Source: RI-153 sp963752935
GTDB taxonomy: Bacteria > Chloroflexota > Anaerolineae > Caldilineales > Caldilineaceae
Length of the DNA: 64,000 nt
NCBI GenBank assembly: GCA_963752935.1
Contig: CAVWAL010000023.1
Coordinates: forward strand, 496,001-560,000
Direction of reading: 5' to 3'
Of this stretch, positions 1 through 11,359 are shown piece after piece. Made by a program: the position numbers and the translations under genes. The notes under the pieces were generated by a model. The model saw only the letters and a program-made list of their open reading frames with translations. It was not told where the DNA came from and ran no database searches. Within the stretch, counting starts at the first letter, position 1. Each line of letters starts with the position of its first letter.

Positions 1-554
1 GCCAATCGGACGTTGTAGCGCCACTTGCTCTTCATGCGCGCCAGGATAGTATCTTCGTCGTCGCCGATGTCGAGGAGCACGGTGCTGCGCGGCTGCACAG
101 TCTGCGCGCTGGGGCGAAACCCGAATCGCGTCAGCATGGCCCGATGCTCGCCACTGTCGGGCAGATCCGGCTCGATCTTCAGCAGGATCGCCCCCTGTCG
201 CTGTGCCTCGGCCCGAATTGCCGTGAGCAGCCGCTGCGTAAGCGAGAGATCGCGCCAATCGGTCAGCGGTCCTTTGGGGATATAGGCCAACGTCAACCCC
301 GCCACCTTGCGAAAGAGGACCAGCGCACCGGCCAGGATGGCGCCGTTCTCGCCGTGGACGGTCACTGTGCGGCTCCACCAGCCAAACGCGCTCTTCAGCG
401 CGCCCCAGCCTTCTGTCTGCAAAATATGCGCCTGCTCATGCCCGGCCACAAACGCGTCCCAAGCCGCCGGTGTGGCACCGTCGGCAGAGGGCGTCTCTAT
501 TTCAGATCGAAGATGATGCAAGAAAGGTTCCTTGTTGTTGGTTGAGTCCCACAT
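1..554 (-). CDS. FemAB/FemX-like aminoacyltransferase (partial, runs off left edge)
   Basis: The N-terminal ~184 residues of a minus-strand protein are present; the rest lies beyond base 1. The visible part reads WDAFVAGHEQAHILQTEGWG near residue 30, then PKGPLTDW, LKIEPDLPDS and, at the edge, KSKWRYNVRL. This succession is typical of the GNAT-fold FemAB/MurM family, which adds amino acids to the peptidoglycan peptide of lipid II or acts as a related peptidyl-group transferase. ATG at 554 was chosen because it is the first in-frame ATG before the conserved block; no strong Shine-Dalgarno is visible. It lies downstream of the formimidoyltransferase gene on the same strand, about 48 bases away, and may be co-transcribed. 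The substrate cannot be assigned from half a protein; the family call is fairly secure. Confidence 0.75.
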   Translation of the reverse strand, partial: MWDSTNNKEPFLHHLRSEIETPSADGATPAAWDAFVAGHEQAHILQTEGWGALKSAFGWWSRTVTVHGENGAILAGALVLFRKVAGLTLAYIPKGPLTDWRDLSLTQRLLTAIRAEAQRQGAILLKIEPDLPDSGEHRAMLTRFGFRPSAQTVQPRSTVLLDIGDDEDTILARMKSKWRYNVRL

Positions 555-602
555 GGCACGAAGTTGTCATGTTTCCCGCCTCAATGCCGACACCTACTCG
601 CG

Positions 603-1520
603 CTACGACGGCTGATGATCTTCGTTTTCGGTGCGGGCGATGGCGACTTCCAGCACCCGTTGGCTAGAAAAATCGGGCAACTGGAGATAGTATGCAGCGG
701 CCTCGAAGAGGACGTCCTGAGGAACGAGGCCGATGAGTTCGCTGTGCACGATGGAAACGCCGACTTTGGCGGCCTGGGCACGGATTGTCTCCACAACGAC
801 GTGGAGCGGAGTGCGCCGGAAGTCGACCAGATTCATGCTGACTTGCGCCTGCCCCGCCACGAGCAGACCGAGCGCACGTACGGCAGGCAGTCCGCCGTCT
901 CGCTCACGGATGGTGCGGGCGATGCGTTTGGCGATGGCGACGTCCGCACTGTCGAGGAAGACATTATACGCGATCAAAAAGGGACGCGCGCCCACGATCA
1001 CAGCACCGGCAGGGCCAACCCGCGCCGGGCCATAATCGGGTTTTCGTCTGGGCAGGTCGATCTCACGTACCAGTGCTTCGTATTCGCCCTGGCGCACCAT
1101 TGCCAGGTTTTGCCGCTCTGGGCAAGTGGCCGCGGCTTCGTAGAGATAAACGGGCAGTTGCAGTTCGTCTCCGATGCGTTGCCCGAGCCGGTTGGCCCAG
1201 GCCACACATTCCGCCAATGTCACATTGCGAATGGGGATGAGTGGCACCACGTCGGTGGCCCCCAGACGAGGATGAACCCCTCGCGGGCCGCGCAGATCGA
1301 TCTGCTGAGCGGCGACACGGGCAGCCGCCAAGAGACCATCTACCACTGCCGCAGGCGAGCCGACCACCGTGATCACCGAACGATTGTGATCGGCATCGCT
1401 GCTTCTGTCCAACAAACGTACCCCCGGCGCCAGGATCGCCTCGACAATGGCGTCCACCACCTCAGGGCGACGTCCTTCTGCAAAGTTGGGCACGGCTTCA
1501 ATCAGCGCACCGTCCGACAT
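603..1520 (-). CDS. ftcD: Glutamate formimidoyltransferase (FTCD N-terminal type)
   Basis: This protein of 305 residues matches the stand-alone formiminotransferase family, which moves a formimino group from N-formimino-L-glutamate to tetrahydrofolate in histidine breakdown. It begins with EAVPNFAEGRR, followed by LLDRSSDADHNRSVIT, RGVHPRLGATDVVPLIP and, later, MNLVDFRRTPLH, all characteristic of the two formiminotransferase subdomains. There is no cyclodeaminase domain, so a separate enzyme must process the product. ATG at 1520 was chosen over the upstream ATG at 1562 because an AAAGGA ribosome-binding site precedes it and the conserved sequence starts at once. No other histidine-utilisation gene is visible nearby. 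Confidence in family is high; the symbol is by homology only. Confidence 0.9.
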   Translation of the reverse strand: MSDGALIEAVPNFAEGRRPEVVDAIVEAILAPGVRLLDRSSDADHNRSVITVVGSPAAVVDGLLAAARVAAQQIDLRGPRGVHPRLGATDVVPLIPIRNVTLAECVAWANRLGQRIGDELQLPVYLYEAAATCPERQNLAMVRQGEYEALVREIDLPRRKPDYGPARVGPAGAVIVGARPFLIAYNVFLDSADVAIAKRIARTIRERDGGLPAVRALGLLVAGQAQVSMNLVDFRRTPLHVVVETIRAQAAKVGVSIVHSELIGLVPQDVLFEAAAYYLQLPDFSSQRVLEVAIARTENEDHQPS

Positions 1521-1702
1521 ACACAATCCTTTATCGTCAGCCTTTAGTATTTGATGAAACACTACCCCCCATTCCTACCGCAGAATCAGATTTCTTGCAA
1601 AGGTTAGGGGCTGGGGGACAAAGGATGAGAAGCGGATCGAAACTCTTTGATCTGGTATAATGCCTTTACAATGCCCACCAATTTGTGACGAAATGAGCGA
1701 CT

Positions 1703-2674
1703 ATGCCCGGTGAAATACTTGAAATTGCAGTGGAAGTAGATGGCGAAGCAGCGGAGGCGGTCAGCGAGCTCTTCAACCGCTACAACGGCGGCGACTGGGA
1801 AGAAGACAGTGAAGCGGGCGAAGCCTCGGGCGGCGGCGCTGTGATCGAGGCCACCGGCTTCGACGATTTCCACCGCCCTGTGGAAGGTGAATATCGCGTC
1901 GTCGTCAAGACCTATCTGAAGCCCGGCCCGCGTGGACAAGAGATCCGACGTCAGATCGAAGAGGGGCTATGGCGGCTCAGCCTGCTTTACCCTATCCCCG
2001 AACCGGCTATCCGTACTGTACGCGAAGAAGATTGGGCGCACGCCTGGAAGAAATTCTACAAGCCCATGCGTATCGGCCGACGTGTGCTGCTTGTCCCCGC
2101 CTGGGAAGAAGTCGCAGCCGGCCCCGGTGATATCGTCGTGAAATTGGAGCCGGGCATGGCCTTCGGCACCGGCATGCATCCCACCACGCGTCTCTGCGTC
2201 CTCGCCCTGGAGGAATTGGTGCAGCCGGGGCTGGCCGTCCTGGACGTGGGCACGGGCAGCGGCGTCCTGTCCATCGTGGCAGCCAAGCTGGGCGCACAGC
2301 CCGTTATGGCCACTGACATTGATTCACTGGCCATCGACGCCACCCAGGACAACGCCGTACGCAACGAAGTCAGCCAGGGCGATGGTGGTGTCCTCACCGT
2401 CCAACAGGGCAGCGTGCCGGCAGAACAAGCGGCGCGTTACGCCATCGTCGTCGCCAACATTTTGGCCGAAATCCTCGTCGGTCTCTTCGATGGTCGCTAC
2501 GGCAACGTCCCCCTGGCGGAACCCCTTGCCCCCGGCGGACACATGATCCTGTCGGGCATTCTTGACGAAAAAGTCGGCATGGTCCTCGAAGCCGCTGCCC
2601 GCTACGGTCTGCACGAAGTGGATCGAAAACAGGAGAGCGATTGGGTGGCTTTGGTTGTCAAGAAAGAGGCCTAG
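1703..2674 (+). CDS. prmA: Ribosomal protein L11 methyltransferase
   Basis: The 323-residue protein is a class I SAM-dependent methyltransferase that trimethylates ribosomal protein L11. An N-terminal substrate-binding domain (about residues 1-120) includes EEDWAHAWKKFYKP, a PrmA hallmark. The motif EPGMAFGTGMHPTT sits near residue 150 and the SAM-binding loop DVGTGSGVLSI near residue 180, with NILAEIL further on. Length is normal for the family. It stands alone, with 12 bases to the end of the convergent membrane-protein gene, so the two genes end almost back to back. An AT-rich stretch upstream (about 1655-1670) may hold its promoter. Confidence 0.95.
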   Translation: MPGEILEIAVEVDGEAAEAVSELFNRYNGGDWEEDSEAGEASGGGAVIEATGFDDFHRPVEGEYRVVVKTYLKPGPRGQEIRRQIEEGLWRLSLLYPIPEPAIRTVREEDWAHAWKKFYKPMRIGRRVLLVPAWEEVAAGPGDIVVKLEPGMAFGTGMHPTTRLCVLALEELVQPGLAVLDVGTGSGVLSIVAAKLGAQPVMATDIDSLAIDATQDNAVRNEVSQGDGGVLTVQQGSVPAEQAARYAIVVANILAEILVGLFDGRYGNVPLAEPLAPGGHMILSGILDEKVGMVLEAAARYGLHEVDRKQESDWVALVVKKEA

Positions 2675-2686
2675 GCGATCTGTGCC

Positions 2687-3604
2687 TTAGAACCCTGGCC
2701 CCACGACGGCGATCAAAATCAACGCCAGCAGGCCGAAGAAGACGAATTCGAGGAGGACACGGCGGGTGAGGTGCTTTTCCAGGCCCTGCTGCGTCATCCC
2801 CACGGTGAGGTAGAAAATCAGGAGCAAGAGCAGCCCGCCGGTGAGACCGGGCAGCAGCCAATAGTTGAGCGCCCAGGTCACCTGCCCCAGGATCAGGCCC
2901 ACGATGGCTGCATAGCTCAACACCAGATCTGCCCGGCGTGTGCAGGTACGCAGCAATTCGGCGGCAAGTAGCATAGCCGTTGCCGCTACCAACGTACCCG
3001 AAAGCAGACTGCGCGTGCGGGTCTGGTAAACCAGCAAAAAGAGGACCAATGCCGCACCGTAGGCTAACACATTCAACATTAACCGGGAGCGCCCAAAGCC
3101 GGCAGTGCTGGAATCTACGGTGGCATACAGCCCGAAAAGGGAGACCGCCACGGCAAAACCACCCAGGCTCAACACTGTCACCTGGAAGATGCGCGTGGGC
3201 GCCTGGGGGATCAGTAGAACCGTCAAGATCGACAGCGCCGCCGGCAGCGACCAATAGGGTATAGAGCGCAGCCGGAGCTTACCGCCAACCTGTGCAAAGG
3301 ACGGGTGTGCGCTCACCACCATTTGCGTGCCACTGGCCGCCACCGCCGCAATAAAAAGGGCCATCATCATCGCATCGCTGACCATGATCGTAATCGGCGA
3401 CCCCAGTGCATCCAGCGAAAAGACGAAGGTGGGCAGACGCAGAAAGAGTGATGCCGCCATCCCCGCCACCACAGCCCATGTCACCACGCTCACCCGACGC
3501 AATATCTCCTGCTGGTCTGGTTGCTCTGGCACAAGAGTCGGGTTAAAATGGCTGCGCTGTGAATCTGTAAGTTGTAAAGAAGAAAACGATGTCGGTGGTT
3601 GCAT
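2687..3604 (-). CDS. Polytopic membrane protein of unknown function
   Basis: The 305-residue protein has roughly eight hydrophobic segments predicted by eye, for example VVTWAVVAGMAASLFL, AMMMALFIAAVAASG, VLSLGGFAVAVSLFGLYA, YGAALVLFLLVYQ and LLEFVFFGLLALILIAVVG at the C-terminus. Short charged loops separate them and no catalytic motif is recognisable. ATG at 3604 was chosen because upstream codons are not membrane-like and overlap the divergent CHAT gene; its start lies 39 bases from the CHAT gene start, so the two share one very short control region. It ends next to prmA. It may be one of the uncharacterised Chloroflexota membrane families; no function is proposed. Confidence 0.75.
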   Translation of the reverse strand: MQPPTSFSSLQLTDSQRSHFNPTLVPEQPDQQEILRRVSVVTWAVVAGMAASLFLRLPTFVFSLDALGSPITIMVSDAMMMALFIAAVAASGTQMVVSAHPSFAQVGGKLRLRSIPYWSLPAALSILTVLLIPQAPTRIFQVTVLSLGGFAVAVSLFGLYATVDSSTAGFGRSRLMLNVLAYGAALVLFLLVYQTRTRSLLSGTLVAATAMLLAAELLRTCTRRADLVLSYAAIVGLILGQVTWALNYWLLPGLTGGLLLLLIFYLTVGMTQQGLEKHLTRRVLLEFVFFGLLALILIAVVGPGF

Positions 3605-3643
3605 GGCCGCATTGTACGCTGCACCAGGAGAGCTGTCAAAACT

Positions 3644-5092
3644 ATGCCCGTTTGCCAATATCGCAATTTCGACGTCACCATCGCCGGCAGCTACCTCCCT
3701 TACCCCGTCATAGCCACCTATCGCGGTGGATCCGCCCAGGGATCGTTTGCCCACGACGTCAACCAACCTTTTTGGCAAGACTATAGCACGATCCTCAACG
3801 GCCTGCTGCGTTCACCGGGCCAAGAGAGCTTGACCCGCATCGGCGTCTATCTCTTCGAGCATCTCTTGGCGGCAGACCTGCGCGATCTGTGGCTCCAGGC
3901 TCGCAACGATCTCGATGATGTCGCCGCGCCCAGGCTGCGCCTGCGTCTCAGTATCCACCCGCCCGCCGTCGCCGCCCTACCCTGGGAAAGCATTTTCGAT
4001 CCCCGGCGCAATCAACCGTTCGGCGCCGATCCGTCCATCTCGCTGGTGCGCGTCGCCAACCAGGTGGGGTACACCGGGCGCGCCCGCCCGCTGGCCGCGC
4101 AGTTGCCGCTCAAGATCCTCGTCATCGCCATCGACGACCCCGAGGGTCTCGACGCCGCCGCCGAACTCGCCGCCGTGGAAAGTGTCCTCGCGCCGCTGCG
4201 CCCACACCAGATCGACCTGCACACCGCCAGCGGACGCTTCGACATCCACGCTCTGCGCCGCCGCCTGCTCGAGGTACAGCCAGACGTGCTCCACATCATC
4301 ACGCACGGTGATCCCGATGGGCTGCTCTTCTGGTCGACCGAGGGTGACCTTGAGTTCGTCACCGGCACCCAGATCCAGGCTGTGCTGCGCCAGGTTGACT
4401 CGCTGAAACTCGTCTTCCTCAACGCCTGCCTGGCCGGTCAGCCCGACGACGGCTCCCCCTTTGCCACGGTAGCCGAGCGCCTTTTGCAGACCGGTCTGCC
4501 CGCCATCATCGCCATGCAATTCGAGATCGCGGATCGGGCCGCCGTCCACTTTGCCGGTTTCCTCTACGAAGCGCTCGTGAGCGGATCCTGCCCCGGCGCC
4601 GTGGACCATGCCGTGGGGATTGCCCGCAGCAACCTGTACATCAACGCCCCCGGTCGGCTGGGCTACATCACGCCCGTTCTTTGGCTCAACACGGAGGATG
4701 GCCTGATCTTTCGTCTGGCGCAGCCTGATGAGTTGCCGTCCCAAACGGCCATGCCGCATCTCCACGCCGGTGATTCTGGCGCCCTTCTGCCGCCGCCCCC
4801 CAGGATCGACATTGGTCTTGCCGAAAAAGAAGCATGGCTGGCGTCCCTGCCCACCTACACAAACAGAGATCGACTCGATGCACAGGCACATCTCTTGCTC
4901 GATCTTCTGAAACGTGAAGTAGACAGCACCCGAATCGAACTGAACACCTTGCGAGAATACGATAAAAAACAGCAGGCCGGAGAGATTGTCGCGGTACACA
5001 TCCGTGCTTCGATTCAGCGGTTTGACGAACAGCGCAGCAAGATCAACCGGCTGACAAAGCTCCTCGTTGACAACGTTAGCCCTGGGAACTAG
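3644..5092 (+). CDS. CHAT-domain protein (caspase-like peptidase fold)
   Basis: The 482-residue protein carries a CHAT domain, a clan CD peptidase fold related to caspases and separase. ALPWESIF near residue 110 is the family's usual entry motif. The catalytic dyad is visible as His221 in the IITHGD context and Cys262 in LNACLAG, both in the expected spacing. A short N-terminal region (residues 1-90) and a charged helical C-terminal tail (about 390-482, including LLKREVDSTRIELNTLREYD) flank the domain. Both catalytic residues are present, so activity is plausible; the substrate is unknown. ATG at 3644 was chosen because the domain begins there. It overlaps the start of the next gene by 26 bases if that gene starts at 5067, suggesting co-transcription. 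Confidence 0.85.
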   Translation: MPVCQYRNFDVTIAGSYLPYPVIATYRGGSAQGSFAHDVNQPFWQDYSTILNGLLRSPGQESLTRIGVYLFEHLLAADLRDLWLQARNDLDDVAAPRLRLRLSIHPPAVAALPWESIFDPRRNQPFGADPSISLVRVANQVGYTGRARPLAAQLPLKILVIAIDDPEGLDAAAELAAVESVLAPLRPHQIDLHTASGRFDIHALRRRLLEVQPDVLHIITHGDPDGLLFWSTEGDLEFVTGTQIQAVLRQVDSLKLVFLNACLAGQPDDGSPFATVAERLLQTGLPAIIAMQFEIADRAAVHFAGFLYEALVSGSCPGAVDHAVGIARSNLYINAPGRLGYITPVLWLNTEDGLIFRLAQPDELPSQTAMPHLHAGDSGALLPPPPRIDIGLAEKEAWLASLPTYTNRDRLDAQAHLLLDLLKREVDSTRIELNTLREYDKKQQAGEIVAVHIRASIQRFDEQRSKINRLTKLLVDNVSPGN

Positions 5093-7664
5093 ACCGTTGG
5101 CCCGACGTATAGCTGCCGCTCTACGTCTGTTCTCCCTGTATGCCGTCCTGTGCAGCAGTGTGCTTGTGACGGTGCTTCTCGTGCGCGCTGCCATCGAAGC
5201 CGGACCCGTTGCCAACGCGCCCCAGCCGCCCCAGGACGCCCCGGCCGGCCAGATTCCCCTGCTCGGCGTGACGGTAGAGTTAACCCAATATGCCACTCGA
5301 CAAGAACGCCTTGCCGCATTGCGTCGCCTGCATGATGCCGGTTTCGGATGGGTGCGCCAGCGCGTGGAGTGGTCTAGCGTCGAGCCGATACCCGGTGACT
5401 TCCGTTGGGAGACGTTCGACGCTATCCTTGCCGACGTCGTCGACGCCGATCTGACACCCGTCGTCGTCCTCGACGGTAGCCCGCCCTGGGCGCGTGATCC
5501 GCGCGACGCAAACAATCCGTTGGCCCCACCCCAAGATATCACTGACTTTGCCCGTTTCAGCGCTGCCTTCGCCACACGTTACGCCGAAACAGTCCGCTTT
5601 TACCAGATCTGGGACGAACCCAACATCGCGCCCCATTGGGGCAACCGGTTGGTGGAGCCTATCCACTATGCCTTGCTGCTGAAGGAGGCTGCTGCGGCCA
5701 TCCGCGCTGCCGACCCCAACGCCGTGATCATCACCGCCGCCCTCGCCCCCACCCAGGATCGCGGCCACACCGCCATCGACGAAGTCTATTTCTTGCAGCG
5801 ACTCTATGCCGCCGGCGCCGCCCCGGATTTCGACGCCGTGGCCGTGCAGCCCTTTGGCTTTGGCAATCCGCCCACCGACCCGCGCAGCCGCATCGAAGTG
5901 CTCAACTTCACCCGCCTGCGTCTGATCCGCCGCGTTATGCTGGCTGCGGGTGATGCCGAGACGCCGATCTGGGCCGTCCGCTTTGGCTGGAACCGCGCCC
6001 TCAACGTTACCTGGGGCACAGTGACCGGCGCCGCCCAGATCCGCTACACTGAGGAGGCTATTGCCCTTGCTCGATCGTGGCCGTGGCTGGCGGCCCTGGG
6101 CTGGGCAATCGATCGCCCCGCAGGGCCGTCCTCTGAGCCAGATTGGGGATTTGCGCTGTTCGATGCCGACGGCAGCGTCGATCCACTATTGACGGCGTTT
6201 ACCGATCCTGTCATTGCACCGGCCATGCCCAGCCCCACGCCGTGGACACTGCCCGCCGCGCTGGCAGGCTTTGTCGTGTCGGCAATGGTTGTGACGTGGC
6301 GCAGTGTTGCCGCGGCGCGGGTTCTGTCGTTCGGGGCAGGGATGGCACGCTATCGATCTGCCAGGCCGGCGTGGCGGCTGGCTGCGTGGATCGCACTCCT
6401 TGTCATCTATTATTTCGCCATCTGGCCGCCGCTGATTGGCCTCTGTCTGTTGGCCGCTGCGATCCTGATTTATGCCTGTCCCGTTGACGGTGTCATCCTG
6501 GTTGCAGCGCTGTTGCCTTTCCACTTTCAGCACAAGGAGATCAACCTGGTTGCCGTCACCCTGGTTTTGCCGCCGGCGCATGCGGCCTTGATTGCCACTC
6601 TGCCTACCTGGTGGAAAGAGAAGAGAAAACAGGCGCATCGACGGATTCGCCTTTCTGATGGCCTCGCCCTGACATGGATCGGGATCAGCCTGCTGCCTGC
6701 CTTTAGCGTCTGGCAGTGGACGGCCTACGCTGCGGGCCTGTGGGGGCTGGTGCTGGCGCCTGTCCTATTATATGCGGCGGTGCGCCGGTGGATTGTTGAC
6801 GCTGAGCAGAGGCGAACGGTCTTCGTGGCCCTGGCAATGGGCGGCCTCGTCGCCGCCGTGATCGGCCTGATCCAATGGTTAAGCGGCGGTGGCGTAACGG
6901 TGGACGGTGTGCGACGGCTGATGGGGCTGACCTTTTCACCCGATCAAACGGCGCTCTATCTGCTGCGTACGCTGTTTGTGGTGATCGGTGTCATGCTGAG
7001 CCGCCGCTCAGGCAGTTGGCGGTGGAGCTGGGCGGCGGCGGCAGCACTGGTTAGCGTGGCGTTGATCCTGACGGGTAGCCGCGGCGCGCTGCTGTTGGGC
7101 ATCCCCGCCGGGATAGCCGGGCTGATCTGGCCGGGCCGCGGGCGACAGATGCGCCGCCCTGCCCCATGGCTAATCGCCGCGATTGGCCTGATCCTCGTGG
7201 CCGCAGTGGGGATCGGCATGTTGCTGCTGGGCGACCGGCTGCAAAACAGCGAGACGGTGCTGCGTCGCTTTGCCATCTGGCAGGGCGCGTTGGATTTGTG
7301 GCGATCCTTCCCCATAGCCGGCGTGGGACCGGGTGGCTTTTTCTGGCGCTATCCGGCTTTCATCGCACCCGCAGCGTTGGACGAGCCGAATCTACTCCAC
7401 GCCCACACCGTCTGGCTCAATCTGACGACTGGGTGGGGCGCGTTCGGGCTAGTGTGGATGGCGGCGCTGTTGACCTGGCTGGTGTCGACCATGCGGAAAT
7501 TGCGCACCCCCCGATTGGATTGGCTGTCGGTGGGGGCCATGGCAGCGTTTTGGGCGGCGTTGATCCATGGGCAAGTGGATGCGTTTATGGTCCTCCCCGA
7601 ACTGGCAGCATGGAATTGGTTAATCCTTGGGCTGATAGCGAATCAAACCGAAACAAAAATCTAA
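5067..7664 (+). CDS. Fusion: degenerate glycoside-hydrolase-like barrel plus O-antigen ligase/Wzy_C-like membrane domain
   Basis: The N-terminus is a signal anchor (about residues 18-42), followed by an extracytoplasmic TIM-barrel-like domain (about 65-380) resembling GH5/GH39-type enzymes: FGWVRQRVEWSSVEP, then IWDEPN with the acid/base Glu184 kept. The second catalytic Glu is missing: the position matching TEFGW in the paralogue at 48332-50176 reads AVRFGW, with Arg305. From about residue 395 there are roughly a dozen transmembrane segments with the Wzy_C/O-antigen-ligase features GSRGALLLG and GVGPGGFFWRYP, then LHAHTVWLNL. The protein may bind glycan through the inactive barrel and ligate or polymerise it with the membrane part; this is inference. 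TTG at 5067 overlaps the CHAT gene; TTG at 5097 is an alternative start. Confidence 0.75.
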   Translation: MTTLALGTRPLARRIAAALRLFSLYAVLCSSVLVTVLLVRAAIEAGPVANAPQPPQDAPAGQIPLLGVTVELTQYATRQERLAALRRLHDAGFGWVRQRVEWSSVEPIPGDFRWETFDAILADVVDADLTPVVVLDGSPPWARDPRDANNPLAPPQDITDFARFSAAFATRYAETVRFYQIWDEPNIAPHWGNRLVEPIHYALLLKEAAAAIRAADPNAVIITAALAPTQDRGHTAIDEVYFLQRLYAAGAAPDFDAVAVQPFGFGNPPTDPRSRIEVLNFTRLRLIRRVMLAAGDAETPIWAVRFGWNRALNVTWGTVTGAAQIRYTEEAIALARSWPWLAALGWAIDRPAGPSSEPDWGFALFDADGSVDPLLTAFTDPVIAPAMPSPTPWTLPAALAGFVVSAMVVTWRSVAAARVLSFGAGMARYRSARPAWRLAAWIALLVIYYFAIWPPLIGLCLLAAAILIYACPVDGVILVAALLPFHFQHKEINLVAVTLVLPPAHAALIATLPTWWKEKRKQAHRRIRLSDGLALTWIGISLLPAFSVWQWTAYAAGLWGLVLAPVLLYAAVRRWIVDAEQRRTVFVALAMGGLVAAVIGLIQWLSGGGVTVDGVRRLMGLTFSPDQTALYLLRTLFVVIGVMLSRRSGSWRWSWAAAAALVSVALILTGSRGALLLGIPAGIAGLIWPGRGRQMRRPAPWLIAAIGLILVAAVGIGMLLLGDRLQNSETVLRRFAIWQGALDLWRSFPIAGVGPGGFFWRYPAFIAPAALDEPNLLHAHTVWLNLTTGWGAFGLVWMAALLTWLVSTMRKLRTPRLDWLSVGAMAAFWAALIHGQVDAFMVLPELAAWNWLILGLIANQTETKI

Positions 7665-7941
7665 CAGAGTGCCTGTGCAATTCTCACAAACGGAGGGTAT
7701 AACTATATTTATGCACACACAAACCGTGCCCCCTGTCCGATGAGCCAGTTGATAATTTGCATTGTATTAGCATCGAGACGTTTGGGAATCTGACGTACCT
7801 ATCTGAACACGGTTCTGTGACAATTTATAAGAGCGGAACGCTTTAGATCTCGACAACCCCAGTGGTTGATTCGAATGCCCCAGAATACAGCGTATGGTAA
7901 GTCCCCTCTGGGGATACTTCAAAGAGAGGAACACAAGCAGC
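7665..7941. promoter_or_regulatory. Intergenic region upstream of clpC
   Basis: This gap of 277 bases holds no gene. A TATAAG-like element lies near 7826-7831. A CCCCAGA ... TCTGGGG inverted repeat spans about 7874-7911 just before the ribosome-binding site, and could form a hairpin in the 5' leader. No CIRCE element (TTAGCACTC and its inverted copy) was found, so HrcA control is not supported. Promoter placement is uncertain. Confidence 0.35.
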
Positions 7942-10451
<2,510 letters not shown>

Positions 10452-10510
10452 GAACCGAGGAGTACGGATCGGTTAGCGATCCGGCTGTCCTAACAGGACA
10501 TCGAACCAAC

Positions 10511-10550
10511 AAAAGCTCCCTCCCGGCAAAGAAGCCGGGAGGGAGCTTTT
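10511..10550. terminator. Bidirectional intrinsic terminator between clpC and tadE
   Basis: A perfect 17-base-pair stem, AAAAGCTCCCTCCCGGC with its complement, encloses the loop AAAGAA. A-rich and T-rich ends make it usable from both sides, serving clpC on the plus strand and the convergent TadE-like gene on the minus strand. Confidence 0.9.
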
Positions 10551-10574
10551 GTTATTGGCAGAGAAGCCAACGAA

Positions 10575-11036
10575 CTACCAAAAGACGATCATTTCGGTAT
10601 TGGACTGCAAGTCTATCTCATCAAACGATAGAACCGCCATCAGCAGCGGAAACCGATACGTGACCTCCACATGAATGAAGTTTTCAGGTGGGAACCCTTG
10701 CATTTCATAGTCGATCATGATGGAGGCCAGATCCGGGTTCAGCCCGCCGCGTGTGATTTCAGCCAACGCATGTTGCGTCAGGACATCTACTCCAACATCT
10801 GAGTCCGCACCGTGCAGGGCGGCTTCGCGGCTGGCGTTGAGGACCACCACATACGCCTGCATGGAACGCCCCACGTCTAAGATCCCGGCCAGAATCAGGA
10901 TGAGCACCGGCAAAAGAAAGGCCAGTTCAACCAGGCTCTGTCCCTTCTCGTTCTTATTCCTCACCGCTTCCGTCATGAACATCGGCGTGGTGTCACTACC
11001 GGTATGGCTGGATGAGATGCACTCTTCGCTCTTCAT
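10575..11036 (-). CDS. tadE: TadE-like pilus-assembly pseudopilin
   Basis: The 153-residue protein contains EKGQSLVELAFLLPVLILIL about residue 30, the TadE motif: a Gly before a hydrophobic helix with Glu at +5, processed by prepilin peptidase in known systems. The rest is the short extracytoplasmic domain. TadE-family minor pseudopilins take part in Flp pilus biogenesis. ATG at 11036 follows GGAAAAG at good spacing; shorter starts at 10982 and 10976 are possible. It lies on the opposite strand to the rest of the Tad locus and diverges from flp across about 320 bases. Only one TadE-like gene and no TadG is seen. Confidence 0.85.
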   Translation of the reverse strand: MKSEECISSSHTGSDTTPMFMTEAVRNKNEKGQSLVELAFLLPVLILILAGILDVGRSMQAYVVVLNASREAALHGADSDVGVDVLTQHALAEITRGGLNPDLASIMIDYEMQGFPPENFIHVEVTYRFPLLMAVLSFDEIDLQSNTEMIVFW

Positions 11037-11359
11037 ACAACTTTTCCGTTCTACATAGACTGTTTTCAAGCAAATCATACAGTTGGCTTGATTGTATCAA
11101 GCAGCCTATCCTCTGCTCAATAGGAAAGAAGATAGGACCGGTAGCCCAGCATATGTTAAGGAATTCGTAAGCCAAGAGCTTGACAAAGAAATCGAATATT
11201 ACGGGACGAGAGTACCATTGTTGACAAGGGAAGGCCGACTTACACTGAAGGCACACAGCAAGGTTGACCTCTCTACAGACAACGAAGGATGGGCCAACAT
11301 CTGCAAGAAACTCTTCAGTTCATCGGCGCTACTTTGACTCTTATCCTTAGGAGGATACT
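11037..11359. promoter_or_regulatory. Divergent control region between tadE and flp
   Basis: This gap of 323 bases has no convincing gene; an 81-codon open frame inside (11092-11337) has no family-like features and is more AT-rich than its neighbours. TTGACA hexamers occur near 11180 and 11220 but neither has a good -10 at 16-18 bases. The region must carry promoters for both directions. The flp ribosome-binding site TAGGAGG (about 11349-11355) is near-perfect, fitting a highly expressed pilin. Confidence 0.5.

Noticed and set aside
564..1547. 327-codon plus-strand open frame opposite the formimidoyltransferase gene
   Set aside because: It mirrors a clearly conserved gene on the minus strand and has no recognisable motifs.
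3977..5575. 532-codon minus-strand open frame
   Set aside because: It lies antisense to the CHAT and glycosidase-fusion genes, whose motifs are convincing; the sequence is low-complexity shadow.
7665..7941. CIRCE or heat-shock operator before clpC
   Set aside because: No TTAGCACTC inverted repeat or clear heat-shock sigma-factor promoter could be found.
11092..11337. 81-codon open frame between tadE and flp
   Set aside because: No family resemblance, no ribosome-binding site, and base use unlike genes; better seen as a control region.
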